A DNA stretch of 64,000 bases, from positions 124,001 to 188,000 of the forward strand of contig NZ_FMZC01000007.1 of NCBI RefSeq assembly GCF_900102625.1, in the 5' to 3' direction. Below, piece by piece: positions 16,248-22,593 of this stretch. Source of the DNA: Paracidovorax valerianellae (GTDB lineage Bacteria; Pseudomonadota; Gammaproteobacteria; Burkholderiales; Burkholderiaceae_C). How positions within the stretch are numbered: position 1 is the first letter of the stretch; each line of letters starts with the position of its first letter. The notes under the pieces are model-generated. The model was not told the origin of the DNA and made no database searches. It saw nothing but the letters and a program-made list of their open reading frames with translations. Both the position numbers and the translations under genes were made by a program.

Positions 16248-16441
16248 GCGCACCGACCAAGAAGCAACTCGCGGCACGCCACACGCGCCGCTTGAGAACC
16301 ATCCGCGAGACCGTCTTGCAGATGGCCGAGCAATGGGAAGACCTTGATCAGTTCTGCGTCAACGAACTGGGTGGGCTCGCTGAATCCATCGAAGCTGTTG
16401 CCGTTTCCCTGAAGGACGACGGATCGGAGGTGACGCCATGA
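16244..16441 (+). CDS. Small helical early protein
   Basis: 65 residues starting MSAPTKKQLAARHTRRLRTI, with a basic N-terminus followed by an acidic helix. ATGA overlap with DUF3164 and with the next gene. Function unknown. Confidence 0.65.
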   Translation: MSAPTKKQLAARHTRRLRTIRETVLQMAEQWEDLDQFCVNELGGLAESIEAVAVSLKDDGSEVTP

Positions 16442-16905
16442 GTACCGACGCCACCCCCATCAAATGCACTCGCTGCCGACATGCCTGCACACGAGGCGAA
16501 TGGCATGACGTGCCTTCAAAGCGGAAGGGATTCACACGTTGCACGGAAAAGACTTGCCCACGCTGCGGCTGTACGAGCTACTACGACTGCACGCTCCAGG
16601 TGGCGTGGTGCTGGGCCTCAGGCTTGATCGAGGTCGGCGACGCATTGCCTCCTGACAAGCCGGACGGAAGCGGCGCCATTGAGATCGCGGGCGGTCCGAT
16701 GTACGCGCTGCAAGGACATCTGAGCGCAGTGGCACGGCACGGGAAGGGCGATAGCACCGGCCTGCTGTTGGTGCCAGGCGTGCCAGAAGCCGAAGACGAA
16801 GGAGGGATGGTCGATGCGCTCGACGCTTGGCTCGCCTGGTGCGGCAAGAGGAAAAACAGCAGCGGTGTCGTCTTTGTGAAGGAGCTTCGCGATGCAGCTC
16901 GCTGA
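16438..16905 (+). CDS. Zinc-ribbon-like early protein
   Basis: 155 residues. The N-terminal half carries IKCTRCRHAC and KTCPRCGCTSYYDC, giving paired CxxC motifs consistent with a treble-clef or zinc ribbon. The C-terminal half contains GMVDALDAWLAWCGKRK. A nucleic-acid or protein-binding role is likely, but no family name is recognised. Overlaps the membrane gene downstream by 14 bases. Confidence 0.68.
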   Translation: MSTDATPIKCTRCRHACTRGEWHDVPSKRKGFTRCTEKTCPRCGCTSYYDCTLQVAWCWASGLIEVGDALPPDKPDGSGAIEIAGGPMYALQGHLSAVARHGKGDSTGLLLVPGVPEAEDEGGMVDALDAWLAWCGKRKNSSGVVFVKELRDAAR

Positions 16906-17341
16906 AATCATGGGGGCCGCGCTGGGCCTCGTCGGCACCGTGCTGCTCGCCACGCGTGGGCGTTGGGCCGGGTGGGGCTTCGCGATCTACCTTGCCAGCA
17001 ATGCGGCTTGGCTGCTGTTCGCTTACGACCTGGCGCACTGGGGTCTCTTCGCTCAGCAGACTGGCTTCACCATCACTTCGCTGATCGGTATCTGGACATG
17101 GATCGTCCGGCCCGCTTTGCAGCGGCGCGAGAACGGAGCGGAGTGGCTTGCTGCGCGCAACAAGCGCGCTGCCGTCCTGGTCGACCACGAACTTTGGAAA
17201 GACTCCTTGGCGCTGGACAAGCGGGTAGCCGCACCGCGCGACATTGAGGTGGTCTCACGCGAGTGCCTTCGCGCGATCTACCTGCAGGGCGAGGAACAGG
17301 GCCGCGCGCTGGAGCGCGAAGGAAAGGGGACGCCATGCTGA
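16892..17341 (+). CDS. Small membrane protein with PnuC-like helices
   Basis: 149 residues. Three hydrophobic helices occupy residues 4-72, the last two reading AWLLFAYDLAHWGLFAQQTGF and SLIGIWTWI. The Q-Q-F spacing and the closing GxWxW resemble the repeated unit of PnuC-type nicotinamide riboside carriers, although only part of that fold is present. The C-terminal half is a soluble charged helix. It could be a channel-like or superinfection protein; transport is not shown. Confidence 0.65.
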   Translation: MQLAEIMGAALGLVGTVLLATRGRWAGWGFAIYLASNAAWLLFAYDLAHWGLFAQQTGFTITSLIGIWTWIVRPALQRRENGAEWLAARNKRAAVLVDHELWKDSLALDKRVAAPRDIEVVSRECLRAIYLQGEEQGRALEREGKGTPC

Positions 17342-17538
17342 TTCGACTGAGCGAAGTCCGATCCGTCGCGGCACGCACGATCAGCAGCATCGAAGTGCGC
17401 ACCAATCATGTTGCCGTGCAAACCGATGACGGAACCTGCTACAGCGTGGGTTGCGACTACGGCAAGAGCGCCAGCGCCACGCGCGACCGTCTGGAAGCCG
17501 TGATCAATGCCGCCCTGGCATCCAGGAGCGAGCCATGA
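17335..17538 (+). CDS. Small early protein
   Basis: 67 residues starting MLIRLSEVRSVAARTISSIE, with a beta-rich centre (VRTNHVAVQTDDGTCYSVG) that resembles a small beta-barrel nucleic-acid binder. Overlaps its upstream neighbour by seven bases and the next gene by ATGA. Function unknown. Confidence 0.62.
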   Translation: MLIRLSEVRSVAARTISSIEVRTNHVAVQTDDGTCYSVGCDYGKSASATRDRLEAVINAALASRSEP

Positions 17539-17807
17539 GCCGCGCCCCTTGCAAAGCCGTGCAGATGGCCTGTCTAAAGATCGGTTATCACGACTACCTG
17601 ATGCCCGCAGAGAAGGCGATCAAGGTCGCTCAGTTGATGCAGGACGCGTTCGACTGCGAGCGCGACTACGGTGATACGGACTACCGCTACACCGTCAAAG
17701 CCACCCAACCCAGCGTGTCGTTCTCGCTGGTGCGTGCCAACCAAGTGCGCATGCCCGAGGGGGAACCCGTCCCGGCGCGCATCGCCAAGCCGAGGTTGCT
17801 CAAATGA
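17535..17807 (+). CDS. Small early protein
   Basis: 90 residues starting MSRAPCKAVQM, with HDYLMPAEKAIKVAQLMQDAFDCERDYGD. Its ATGA overlap links it to the preceding gene and its stop overlaps the DUF5131 remnant start. Function unknown. Confidence 0.65.
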   Translation: MSRAPCKAVQMACLKIGYHDYLMPAEKAIKVAQLMQDAFDCERDYGDTDYRYTVKATQPSVSFSLVRANQVRMPEGEPVPARIAKPRLLK

Positions 17808-17920
17808 GTGCCAACACGAAAATCGAATGGTGCGACCACACCTTCAATCCTTGGGAAGGCTGCCAGAAGACTGGCTCTCCAGGGTGCGACGGCAGGGAAT
17901 GGAACGGGGTGCCCGCATGA
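17804..17920 (+). pseudogene. DUF5131 (phage Gp37/Gp68) remnant with internal deletion
   Basis: A 38-residue frame. Its first 28 residues (TKIEWCDHTFNPWEGC, then SPGCD) are the N-terminus of DUF5131 proteins, a Cys-rich radical-SAM-like family of over 200 residues. The last residues, DGREWNGVPA then stop, match the way many members end. The middle is gone but the frame, the start, the stop and the ATGA overlaps to both neighbours survive. An in-frame deletion that preserves translational coupling is the simplest reading. The peptide itself is unlikely to be active, since the remaining Cys cluster is incomplete. Confidence 0.7.
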
Positions 17921-18096
17921 AAGGCATCGTGCAAGCCGTTGGCTCCATCGCACTGATCCTATGGATACTGGGATGCGCGAACTTGATCGACGTCCACGTT
18001 TGCATCGGCCCTATCGGCTCTTGCAAGGCGCGTTCGCTGCCTGCAGCACGCACTGTCAACGCTGCCACGACGGCAGAGTCGCACAAGGTGGTGTGA
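17917..18096 (+). CDS. Small membrane or lipoprotein-like protein
   Basis: 59 residues starting MKGIVQAVGSIALILWILGCANL. The hydrophobic start ends in ILGC, a weak lipobox, so the product may be lipidated or simply anchored. Three more Cys follow. Its ATG overlaps the DUF5131 remnant stop. Function unknown. Confidence 0.6.
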   Translation: MKGIVQAVGSIALILWILGCANLIDVHVCIGPIGSCKARSLPAARTVNAATTAESHKVV

Positions 18097-18097
18097 T

Positions 18098-19309
18098 GTG
18101 GCTTTACGTTCCATCGAACTTTGTGCCGGCGTCGGCATGCTCGGGGAAGGCGCCCGCGCCGGATTCGAGCTACTGGGCATCGAGCACCGAACCGTTTGCT
18201 ACGTGGAGCGGGAAGCACCTGCAGCCGCGCAGCTTGCCCGCCTTATGGAAGCGGGAGCCCTTGATCAGGCGCCTGTCTGGTCTGACTTGCTCACCTTCAA
18301 CGGCTCAGCGTGGCGTGGACGCGTGGATGGCCTCGTTGCCGGCTTCCCGTGCCAGGACATCAGCATCGCGGGCCGGCGCGCTGGGCTTGATGGCAAGCGG
18401 TCCGGGTTGTTCTTCAACATCCTGGACATTGCCGACGATTGCGACGCGTGGCTCCTCTTTCTGGAGAACGTCAGCGCCATCGCTACTGCCACCGCCACCG
18501 CTGTGGACGAAGCCGAAGGCACGCTCGAAGAGCGCGCCGCCGCCCGCGTCGTGGGGGAACTGGCCGACCGCGGGTGGGACGCGGAATGGATCACTCTTTC
18601 CGCGTCCGATGTGGGCGCCAGTCACGGGCGCGCAAGGTGGTTCTGCTTCGCATGGCGCGTGGCCGACACCGGCTGTATCGGTGCCGAACGACGAAGAGAC
18701 TCCAGCGACGTGGCACGCCAGAGCGGCGAAGCTCCAGGCCAAACACGGAAACTGCAACGGGGCGGAAAAGCCCAGCTTTTGGATGACGCCCAGCGTGTCG
18801 AACAGCCAGGGCAACGAATACACGCGCGATCGAGGCATGCCGGGCTTGGAGCGTCTGACGTTGACGGGGCAAGCGCAGAACTGGCCCACGCCCACGCTAT
18901 CGGACAGCGAGCAGTGCGGGGGCGCGACGTGCATAGCGACGGGAAAGCGAGGACACAGCCTGAGCAGCATGGCGGGCGAGTGGCCGACGCCAGCCAGTCG
19001 GGACTACCGCACGCCGAACAGCCAAGCCAGCCAGACAAGCCGCAAACATTCGGGCGGCGAGCAGCTTCCGAACTTCGTGGAACACCACTTTTTGCACCCG
19101 GTCCTATCGACCCTCGATGGGCGGGCGTTATCGACCACCGCCCGGAGCTTGCCCCGGCGGTTGAACCCGGCGTTTGTCTGCTGGCTAATGGGATGGCCTA
19201 TCTGGTGGACGAATCCCGCGCTCACCAACTGCGTCAGGTCGGAAATGGAGTCGTACCACTGCAGGCTGCAGTGGCACTTGTCGAGCTTGTGCGGCGTGCT
19301 GCAGGTTGA
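18098..19309 (+). CDS. C5 DNA cytosine methyltransferase (Dcm-like)
   Basis: GTG 18098 follows AAGGTGG and gives 403 residues. Motif I is ELCAGVGMLGEGA, motif IV GFPCQD with catalytic C85, motif VI ENV (123-125), motif VIII GRARW near 178, and motif X RQVGNGVVPLQAAVA near the C-terminus. It transfers methyl groups to cytosine-C5 and probably protects phage DNA from host restriction. The region from about 18600 to the end, covering target recognition, also encodes a second conserved-looking protein in the +1 frame (see the overlapping entry). All catalytic motifs are present. Confidence 0.9.
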   Translation: MALRSIELCAGVGMLGEGARAGFELLGIEHRTVCYVEREAPAAAQLARLMEAGALDQAPVWSDLLTFNGSAWRGRVDGLVAGFPCQDISIAGRRAGLDGKRSGLFFNILDIADDCDAWLLFLENVSAIATATATAVDEAEGTLEERAAARVVGELADRGWDAEWITLSASDVGASHGRARWFCFAWRVADTGCIGAERRRDSSDVARQSGEAPGQTRKLQRGGKAQLLDDAQRVEQPGQRIHARSRHAGLGASDVDGASAELAHAHAIGQRAVRGRDVHSDGKARTQPEQHGGRVADASQSGLPHAEQPSQPDKPQTFGRRAASELRGTPLFAPGPIDPRWAGVIDHRPELAPAVEPGVCLLANGMAYLVDESRAHQLRQVGNGVVPLQAAVALVELVRRAAG

Positions 19310-19325
19310 TGGGAGCAATGTTTGA
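18609..19325 (+). CDS. Overlapping-frame protein inside the methyltransferase gene (WPTP family)
   Basis: In the frame one base on from the methyltransferase, ATG 18609 opens 238 codons carrying three WPTP motifs (AWPTPAV, NWPTPTL, EWPTPAS) and a C-terminal LNPAFVCWLMGWPIWWT. This pattern is familiar from the ends of many phage methylase-associated proteins. Its stop at 19323-19325 overlaps the next ATG (TGATG), the coupling used throughout this operon, whereas the methyltransferase stop lies 16 bases earlier. Whether it is translated from 18609, from an upstream start or by frameshift from the methyltransferase cannot be told. The motifs and overlap are seen; expression is inferred. Confidence 0.6.
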   Translation: MWAPVTGAQGGSASHGAWPTPAVSVPNDEETPATWHARAAKLQAKHGNCNGAEKPSFWMTPSVSNSQGNEYTRDRGMPGLERLTLTGQAQNWPTPTLSDSEQCGGATCIATGKRGHSLSSMAGEWPTPASRDYRTPNSQASQTSRKHSGGEQLPNFVEHHFLHPVLSTLDGRALSTTARSLPRRLNPAFVCWLMGWPIWWTNPALTNCVRSEMESYHCRLQWHLSSLCGVLQVDGSNV

Positions 19326-19606
19326 TGCCTTTCTACCGCCTCAAAACCGGCTTCGTCCACATCAAGGGCAGCAAGCTCCCCAAGCCCTGCGCTGCTCGAC
19401 TGCAGACCGAGGGCAGCGAGCAAGTTTGCGGGGCCTGGAGCGTGTTCTTGTGCGATGGCCCCGCCGAGGGCCGCAGTACGTGCGATGCGCCCCTCTGCGA
19501 GGCCCACGCACGGCAGATCGGGTCCAACCGCCACCTCTGCCCCCCATGCCACCTCCAGCACCGCGATGCAGACCCGCAGCGCGGCCTGTTCACATCCCTC
19601 GTTTAA
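19325..19606 (+). CDS. Phage zinc-finger-like protein
   Basis: 93 residues. The C-terminal half holds STCDAPLCEAH and NRHLCPPCHLQH, a Cys/His-rich zinc-binding arrangement known from small proteins in phage early operons. The N-terminal half (YRLKTGFVHIKGSKLPK) is beta-rich and basic. The ATG overlaps the stop of the alternative frame upstream. Probably a nucleic-acid-binding accessory protein; function unknown. Confidence 0.78.
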   Translation: MPFYRLKTGFVHIKGSKLPKPCAARLQTEGSEQVCGAWSVFLCDGPAEGRSTCDAPLCEAHARQIGSNRHLCPPCHLQHRDADPQRGLFTSLV

Positions 19607-19610
19607 AGCC

Positions 19611-20084
19611 ATGGCAACGACGACCCGACGCGACTTCACGGCCCACGTTTCACCGGCCAACGTGGCCGCCCAGCGCAAGCGCGAGCTGGGCCACATCCAC
19701 CAGGGCCGAGCATTCCTGCAGTGGTCGGAGGAGGACTACCGCTACCACTTGAGCGAGATGACCGGCAAGTCGAGCGCGGCCGATCTGGACGCAGCTGGCC
19801 GGGCGATGGTGCTGGCGCGCATGGCGGTTCTCGGCTTCAAACCCAAGGCCACCTTCAAGCCGTTCGACCAGGCCGCCAAGATCAAGTGGCTGTGGCGCAA
19901 GCTGGCGGAGGCTGGCGGGGTGAGCGACCCCAGCGACAAGGCATTGATGGCGTTCGTTGCACGCACGGCCGGCTTGGCCGTGGCCGACCTCAAATTCCTG
20001 CCGGTGCAGCATGCATCGACGGTCATCGAAGCCCTGAAATCCTGGCTCGACCGGGCCAAGGCAAAGCGGGCCTCTGGCGCCTGA
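19611..20084 (+). CDS. GemA/Gp16 family protein (DUF1018)
   Basis: 157 residues beginning MATTTRRDFTAHVSPANVAA. It contains LGHIHQGRAFLQWSEEDYRYHLSEMTGKSSAADL and KIKWLWRKLAEAG, typical of Mu gp16/GemA. In Mu, GemA alters host gene expression and DNA supercoiling in the early phase, though its mechanism is unclear. It immediately precedes the Mor-type gene, the same order as in Mu. Confidence 0.87.
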   Translation: MATTTRRDFTAHVSPANVAAQRKRELGHIHQGRAFLQWSEEDYRYHLSEMTGKSSAADLDAAGRAMVLARMAVLGFKPKATFKPFDQAAKIKWLWRKLAEAGGVSDPSDKALMAFVARTAGLAVADLKFLPVQHASTVIEALKSWLDRAKAKRASGA

Positions 20085-20090
20085 TCTGCG

Positions 20091-20504
20091 ATGACTGGTG
20101 CAGCCCTTGACCTCGACCTCCTGCCGCCGCTGCTGCAGGACTTCGTGCGCCTGATCGGGCTCCAGGCGACCATGGCGCTGGTCGAGCGGTCGGGGGGGCT
20201 GCGCCTGTACATCCCAGTGCCCAGTCGGGTCAGCGAAACCCACTACCTCGCGCAAGTGGTGGGCCTGGACAATCTGCGCAAGCTCGCCGACGTGTACGGT
20301 GGCGAGGATCATTTCCAGTTGCCCAAAGCCGAGCGAGCGCTGATGGCCGTGCGAAACGCCCGTATCGCGGCCGACTATTCAACCCACAAGACTGCCCGGC
20401 AATTGGCTGCTGAGTACCGGCTGACTGAGCGCCAAGTCACCCGCATCGTCTCCGACCTTGGAGCGGTGGCGCCGCTGGATCGACGCCAAGGCGCGCTGTT
20501 TTAA
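20091..20504 (+). CDS. Mor-type transcriptional activator
   Basis: 137 residues. The N-terminal dimerisation region contains LLPPLLQDFVRLIGLQATMALVE and the C-terminal helix-turn-helix is TARQLAAEYRLTERQVTRIV. Mor activates the middle promoter in Mu by binding near position -43 and contacting RNA polymerase. Being last in the early transcript, it should switch on later genes. A dense cluster of GTCCGACC sites starts 25 bp after its stop. Confidence 0.88.
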   Translation: MTGAALDLDLLPPLLQDFVRLIGLQATMALVERSGGLRLYIPVPSRVSETHYLAQVVGLDNLRKLADVYGGEDHFQLPKAERALMAVRNARIAADYSTHKTARQLAAEYRLTERQVTRIVSDLGAVAPLDRRQGALF

Positions 20505-20528
20505 CTGTGCGGAGTTAAAGAGCCAGTT

Positions 20529-20571
20529 ACGTCCGACCTCGTACAGGTCGGACGTTGTGGACAACTTTTTC
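20529..20571 (+). terminator. Possible terminator after the early operon
   Basis: The 11-bp stem at 20529-20555 is followed by a shorter GTTG/CAAC stem and TTTTT. It could end the early transcript past the Mor-type gene, but the same bases may instead be protein sites, so the call is tentative. Confidence 0.4.
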
Positions 20572-20652
20572 CGTAAGCTCCTAAGCCATTGTCACCATTG
20601 GATTTATTTAGGTCGGACATGCTTTGCCGTCCGACCACACGTTGTCCGACCT
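20529..20652. repeat. Cluster of five GTCCGACC sites
   Basis: Copies at 20531-20538, 20546-20553 (inverted), 20611-20618 (inverted), 20629-20636 and 20644-20651. The first two are arms of a perfect 11-bp inverted repeat (ACGTCCGACCT, 5-bp spacer), and the third and fourth form a second inverted pair. Density and arrangement resemble a multi-site protein binding region such as a transposase end or an activator region. Confidence 0.75.
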
Positions 20653-20967
20653 TCAGATTGAAAGTCGCAATCGCCAATGCAGCTGCCGCAACATGCGCCA
20701 GCGCCCGCCATCCCCAGTGAAAATGACACTCCATCGCATCAAAATCACATCGACCTGCCACAGGCCCAGTTCTAGCCATATGCGGCCTGTTTCGCCCATT
20801 CTTGGCCTATCGAGTGTCCATTCGCGCCAAAGCGTGTGTCAATCCAAAACGTCTCTAAATCGGTCGCTAACCCGCGCCAACACTAGCGATGCCAAAAGTT
20901 ATCCACACCCCCTCCGAGTGCCAAAGCGAGCAGTCCCCCACTTTTGCGCTGAACACCCTGCTTTTCC

Positions 20968-21291
20968 ATGACCCATCCCTGCCTGAGTTGCGGCGCGTGC
21001 TGCGCGAGTTTCCGGGTCGATTTCTCGGTGCATGAGTCGGAGGAGCTGGGCGGCACCGTGCCACAGGGCCTGGTGGTGGAGGTGACGGACAGCCTGCGCC
21101 GCATGCGCGGCACCGACCATGCATCGCCTCGCTGCGCCGCGCTCACCGGCAAACCCGGCGTGCAGGCGGCCTGCGGCATCTATGAATGGCGACCCTCCCC
21201 CTGCCGCGAATTCGAAGCGGGCAGCGATGCCTGCCGCCGCGCCCGCCAGCGGCACGGCCTGGCCGCCCTGCCGGACAGCGCGATCTACTGA
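20968..21291 (+). CDS. YkgJ family Cys-cluster protein
   Basis: 107 residues starting MTHPCLSCGACCASFRVDFS. The N-terminal CxxCxxCC cluster, later CAAL and CGIYEWRPSPC, are the conserved cysteines of the UPF0153/YkgJ family, thought to bind zinc or iron. It is the first chromosomal gene right of the prophage, in base composition matching the following genes. Cellular role not known. Confidence 0.85.
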   Translation: MTHPCLSCGACCASFRVDFSVHESEELGGTVPQGLVVEVTDSLRRMRGTDHASPRCAALTGKPGVQAACGIYEWRPSPCREFEAGSDACRRARQRHGLAALPDSAIY

Positions 21292-21323
21292 GCCGGGCCC
21301 TCAGCTACCGGCCAACGCCGCGC

Positions 21324-21800
21324 TCAAGCCGGCACGGGCAGGCCGCCGACCTGGCCTTTGAACTCCTGCAGCGAAAAGTACGAATGCATGTGCCGCACGC
21401 CCGGCAGCCGGTGCAGCCGGCGCTGCAGCAGCTCGGAATACGCGTCCAGGTCTTTGGCGACCACCACGAGCATGAAATCTTCCGGCCCCGATATGCCGTG
21501 GAACATGACCACCTCGGGGATGGCGCACACCGCTTCCTCGAAGGCCAGGGACGAAATTTCGGTCTGGTGGTCGATGCCCACCATCACGAACGCCATCACC
21601 CCGAACCCGAGCGCGCGCCGGTTCAGGCCGGCGTGGTAGCCGCTGATCACGCCGTCGTCTTCGAGTCGCTTCACGCGCCGCCAGCAGGGCGACTGCGATA
21701 GATGCGCCATCTGCGCCAGTTCGCCCGAGGTGAGCCGGGCATTGCCCTGCAGCGCTTCGAGCAATTGCCGGTCGGTGCGATCCAGGTCTGCTGCTTGCAT
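21324..21800 (-). CDS. kynR: Lrp/AsnC-type regulator, KynR-like
   Basis: 158 residues with an N-terminal HTH (GELAQMAHLSQSPCWRRVKRL) and a C-terminal RAM ligand domain (GVMAFVMVGIDHQ, GPEDFMLVVVAKDLDAY). It is divergent from kynB. In Pseudomonas and related bacteria the regulator in this position is KynR, which activates the kynurenine operon with kynurenine as ligand. The symbol rests on context plus family; the ligand is inferred. A candidate operator lies at 21819-21851. Confidence 0.82.
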   Translation of the reverse strand: MQAADLDRTDRQLLEALQGNARLTSGELAQMAHLSQSPCWRRVKRLEDDGVISGYHAGLNRRALGFGVMAFVMVGIDHQTEISSLAFEEAVCAIPEVVMFHGISGPEDFMLVVVAKDLDAYSELLQRRLHRLPGVRHMHSYFSLQEFKGQVGGLPVPA

Positions 21801-21818
21801 GATTTGTTCTGTTTTCAG

Positions 21819-21851
21819 GGTTTGGAGAATGGATTATTCAATTTTCAAACC
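21819..21851. promoter_or_regulatory. Candidate KynR operator
   Basis: GGTTTGGA and TTCAAACC, 16 bp apart, form a nearly perfect inverted repeat (7 of 8), with GAATGGATTATTC between them. The AT-rich palindromic character is typical of Lrp-family sites and it is centred between the divergent kynR and kynB starts. Confidence 0.5.
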
Positions 21852-21904
21852 AGCAGCAGATAACCCCTTTGTTTTAACCCCCCGGTGCGCATAGCATGCG
21901 CGGC

Positions 21905-22546
21905 ATGACCATGAATTCACGCCGTCTTTGGGACATTTCCGCGCCCGTGCATGCCGCGAGCCCGGTGTTCCCGGGTGACACGGCCTACACGCAGCAGTGG
22001 TGCGCCACCATCGGGCCCGGCTGCCCAGTGAACGTGAGCGCCATCACGCTTTCCCCCCATGTCGGCTCGCATGCCGATGCCCCGCTGCACTACGACCCGG
22101 AGGGCGCCTCGATCGGCGACGTACCGCTCGACGCCTTCATCGGCCTGTGCCGCGTGATCCACGCCATCGGCGCGGGGCCGCTCATCGAATGGGGGCACCT
22201 GGCCCATGCGGTGCACGACGTGCCGGCGCGGGTGCTGGTGCGCACTTACGAGCGCATGCCGGTGGACCGCTGGGACGGCGCCCTGACCGCATACGCGCCG
22301 GGCACCATCGAACGGCTGGCCGATCTGGGCGTGGTGCTGGTGGGCATCGACACCGCCAGCATCGACCCGGCCGACAGCAAGGCGCTGGACAGCCACCAGG
22401 TGATCCGTCGGCGCGGCCTTCGGGTGCTGGAGAACCTGGTGCTCGACGACGTACCCGAGGGCGACTACGAGCTCATCGCCCTGCCCTTGAAGCTCACCAC
22501 CGCTGACGCTTCGCCAGTCAGAGCCATATTGCGCTCCCACCGCTGA
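21905..22546 (+). CDS. kynB: Kynurenine formamidase
   Basis: 213 residues (start 21905; ATGs at 21896 and 21911 are alternatives and none has a clear ribosome binding site). [21 protein letters not shown] and the metal-binding [12 protein letters not shown] (H52, H56, D58) identify the bacterial cyclase-fold formamidase. It hydrolyses N-formylkynurenine to kynurenine and formate in the cytosol, the second step after KynA. It is first in the cluster kynB-kynU-kynA, 48 bp before kynU. Confidence 0.93.
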   Translation: MTMNSRRLWDISAPVHAASPVFPGDTAYTQQWCATIGPGCPVNVSAITLSPHVGSHADAPLHYDPEGASIGDVPLDAFIGLCRVIHAIGAGPLIEWGHLAHAVHDVPARVLVRTYERMPVDRWDGALTAYAPGTIERLADLGVVLVGIDTASIDPADSKALDSHQVIRRRGLRVLENLVLDDVPEGDYELIALPLKLTTADASPVRAILRSHR

Positions 22547-22558
22547 TTTCATTGCCTC

Positions 22559-22580
22559 TTTTGCTATCAATTTTGATTAA
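22559..22580. repeat. Short AT-rich palindromic element
   Basis: TTTTGCTATCAATTTTGATTAA lies between kynB and kynU. The TGCTATCAA...TTTGAT core is a half copy of the element found at 25815 and inside puuD. It interrupts an otherwise tight operon. Confidence 0.5.
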
Positions 22581-22593
22581 CCCGAGCCTTTCC

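Larger units (their letters stand above)
1..20660. mobile_element. Mu-like (BcepMu-type) transposable prophage, right-hand part
   Basis: A DDE transposase, a MuB-type ATPase, a Ner-like regulator, GemA, a Mor-type activator, a DUF1804 small terminase and an F-like head protein together identify a transposable phage. Early genes read rightward from 9.84 kb and late genes leftward from about 7.93 kb. Capsid and tail genes are missing and are expected left of the window. The right terminus is not resolved: a cluster of GTCCGACC sites ends at 20652 and the first chromosomal gene starts at 20968, so 20660 is only an approximate limit. Confidence 0.9.
20505..20967. other. Intergenic region containing the prophage right end
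   Basis: 463 bp without a convincing gene. The first 150 bp hold five copies of GTCCGACC in both orientations and hairpins. The rest is lower in GC and includes two GCGCCAA copies (20826, 20875). The phage-host junction must lie here, since the next gene is chromosomal, but the left end of the phage is outside the window and no duplicated target can be compared. Confidence 0.6.

Noticed and set aside
17808-18600. 5' half of the long frame overlapping the methyltransferase
   Set aside because: Only the part after about 18600 shows phage-like motifs. The earlier part overlaps the DUF5131 remnant and the motif I-VI region and looks like chance readthrough.
20624-20971. 115-codon frame in the prophage right-end region
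   Set aside because: Compositionally random, no ribosome binding site, and spans the site cluster and likely phage-host junction.
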